Below, piece by piece: positions 5,755-6,210 of a DNA stretch of 6,210 nt. A program made the translations under genes and the position numbers. The notes under the pieces are model-generated. The model had not been told where the DNA came from and searched no databases. It saw only the letters and a list, made by a program, of their open reading frames with translations. This stretch comes from an uncultured Clostridia bacterium (GTDB lineage: Bacteria; Bacillota; Clostridia; TANB77; CAG-508), in contig CAKPLV010000056.1 in NCBI GenBank assembly GCA_934167735.1, positions 1-6,210 on the forward strand, given 5' to 3'. Positions within the stretch are counted from its first letter, which is position 1. Each line of letters opens with the position of its first letter.

Positions 5755-6210
5755 CAGATGGTAAAATCTAAGTAAATTTTACGGTTTAGGTCTAGTTGAA
5801 TTTCTCTATTCTTTACTATACATTACTATATAGCTGTTTCCATTTAAAAGAACATCTAAATATTTCATTAGACACTAGATCACCACTTAAGTCCGTACCT
5901 TAATCCTCAGATTTATATGCTTATTTTTAAGCAAACATTCTAGAAGTTTTCCTTGACATACTAGTTTTATTGCTAGTCTTTTTTGCAAATGTAATTTCAT
6001 AGTCAAATAATCCCAATACATTCACTCAAGGCAGGCTACACTATGTATTTTGTGTCTTGGCACTCACCATAGGTTATACTTAATAGATAATAATTAAGTC
6101 TCAACGAAATTAGGGGAAACATGTATATGCCATTATACTGCACCCTAACCTCTTTACTCCCTGCTTACACACAAAACTGGCATTTCGCGCATAAACAAGA
6201 AACTTCATCG
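5755..6210 (-). ncRNA. ole: Large structured non-coding RNA, probable OLE RNA (5' end outside window)
   Basis: About 455 bases without a plausible protein gene precede the OapA-like gene on the same strand. Many local stems can be drawn on the minus strand: ATGCCA (6183-6178) with TGGCAT (6132-6127); ACTTAAT (6099-6093) with ATTAAGT (6084-6078); ACTAG (5977-5973) with CTAGT (5964-5960); TGCTTA (5933-5928) with TAAGCA (5923-5918) over an AAAA loop; TTAAG (5903-5899) with CTTAA (5891-5887); GTCTAA (5873-5868) with TTAGAT (5859-5854). TCTAGT (5879-5874) with ACTAGA (5796-5791) encloses the last one. TTAGGG (6148-6143) with CCCTAA (6115-6110) would form a pseudoknot. OLE RNAs are about 600 bases, lie just upstream of oapA and form a membrane ribonucleoprotein involved in stress responses, so about 150 bases should lie beyond the window. 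The identification rests on size, structure and neighbour, not on an alignment. Confidence 0.72.
5761..5782 (-). other. Hairpin at the 3' end of the RNA, before the oapA ribosome binding site
   Basis: On the minus strand GTAAAAT (5782-5776) pairs with ATTTTAC (5767-5761) over an eight-base loop. Six bases later comes TTTTTTATTTT. The gap between stem and T run makes it a weak terminator, so it could allow partial read-through into oapA or mark the 3' boundary of the RNA. Confidence 0.5.

Noticed and set aside
5755..6210. tmRNA, RNase P RNA or group II intron as the identity of the right-end RNA
   Set aside because: I see no tag-peptide frame or CCA end for tmRNA, no match to the conserved RNase P core, and no intron-encoded reverse transcriptase or recognisable domain V. 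The oapA neighbour fits OLE better.
1..6210. CRISPR array, insertion sequence, tRNA or prophage signals
   Set aside because: No regularly spaced direct repeats, transposase, tRNA cloverleaf or phage structural gene is visible on either strand.

Overview
The window is very AT-rich bacterial DNA with strong AGGAGG-type ribosome binding sites, consensus sigma-A promoters and a sporulation-type sigma factor (SigH). This suggests a low-GC Firmicute of the clostridial class. The species cannot be told from the sequence, and nothing in the window looks like a phage, insertion sequence or CRISPR array.

Layout from left to right. On the minus strand lie the first codons of an unidentified gene (22-1) behind a hairpin that encloses its ribosome binding site, then sigH (731-90) with its own perfect promoter, then the glutamate racemase gene murI (1607-825). 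Divergent from murI is a plus-strand gene for a cysteine-rich protein with a carboxypeptidase-regulatory-like (beta-sandwich) domain (1733-2197). It ends at a 24-base perfect palindrome shared with a converging 46-residue small protein gene (2362-2222). Next comes a minus-strand operon: rarA (4425-3184), then two half-size TauE/SafE membrane proteins (3159-2797 and 2788-2405). rarA is divergent from ruvA (4561-5169, plus). Each has a perfect TTGACA-N17-TATAAT promoter, and a LexA-like site lies between them, so the two DNA-repair genes probably share SOS control. ruvA converges on a small membrane protein gene (5728-5195) across a bidirectional terminator.

The most interesting part is the right end. 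About 455 bases (5755-6210) contain no plausible protein gene but hold many local inverted repeats and a potential pseudoknot on the minus strand. They lie directly upstream of a 177-residue, four-helix membrane protein that resembles OapA, whose relatives are often labelled CorB/CNNM-like. A large structured RNA followed directly by this type of protein is the hallmark of OLE (ornate, large, extremophilic) RNA and its partner OapA, a membrane-bound ribonucleoprotein linked to stress and magnesium responses in Halalkalibacterium halodurans. I call it a 5'-truncated OLE RNA plus oapA. Here the pair sits beside ruvA/rarA rather than in the isoprenoid/xse gene cluster where it was first described.

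Functionally the window mixes housekeeping genes (cell wall D-glutamate, recombination and replication repair), developmental regulation (SigH), an anion-exporter-like pair and the OLE ribonucleoprotein. Apart from the rarA-TauE operon, the likely joint rarA/ruvA regulation and the OLE/oapA pair, the neighbours need not work together.
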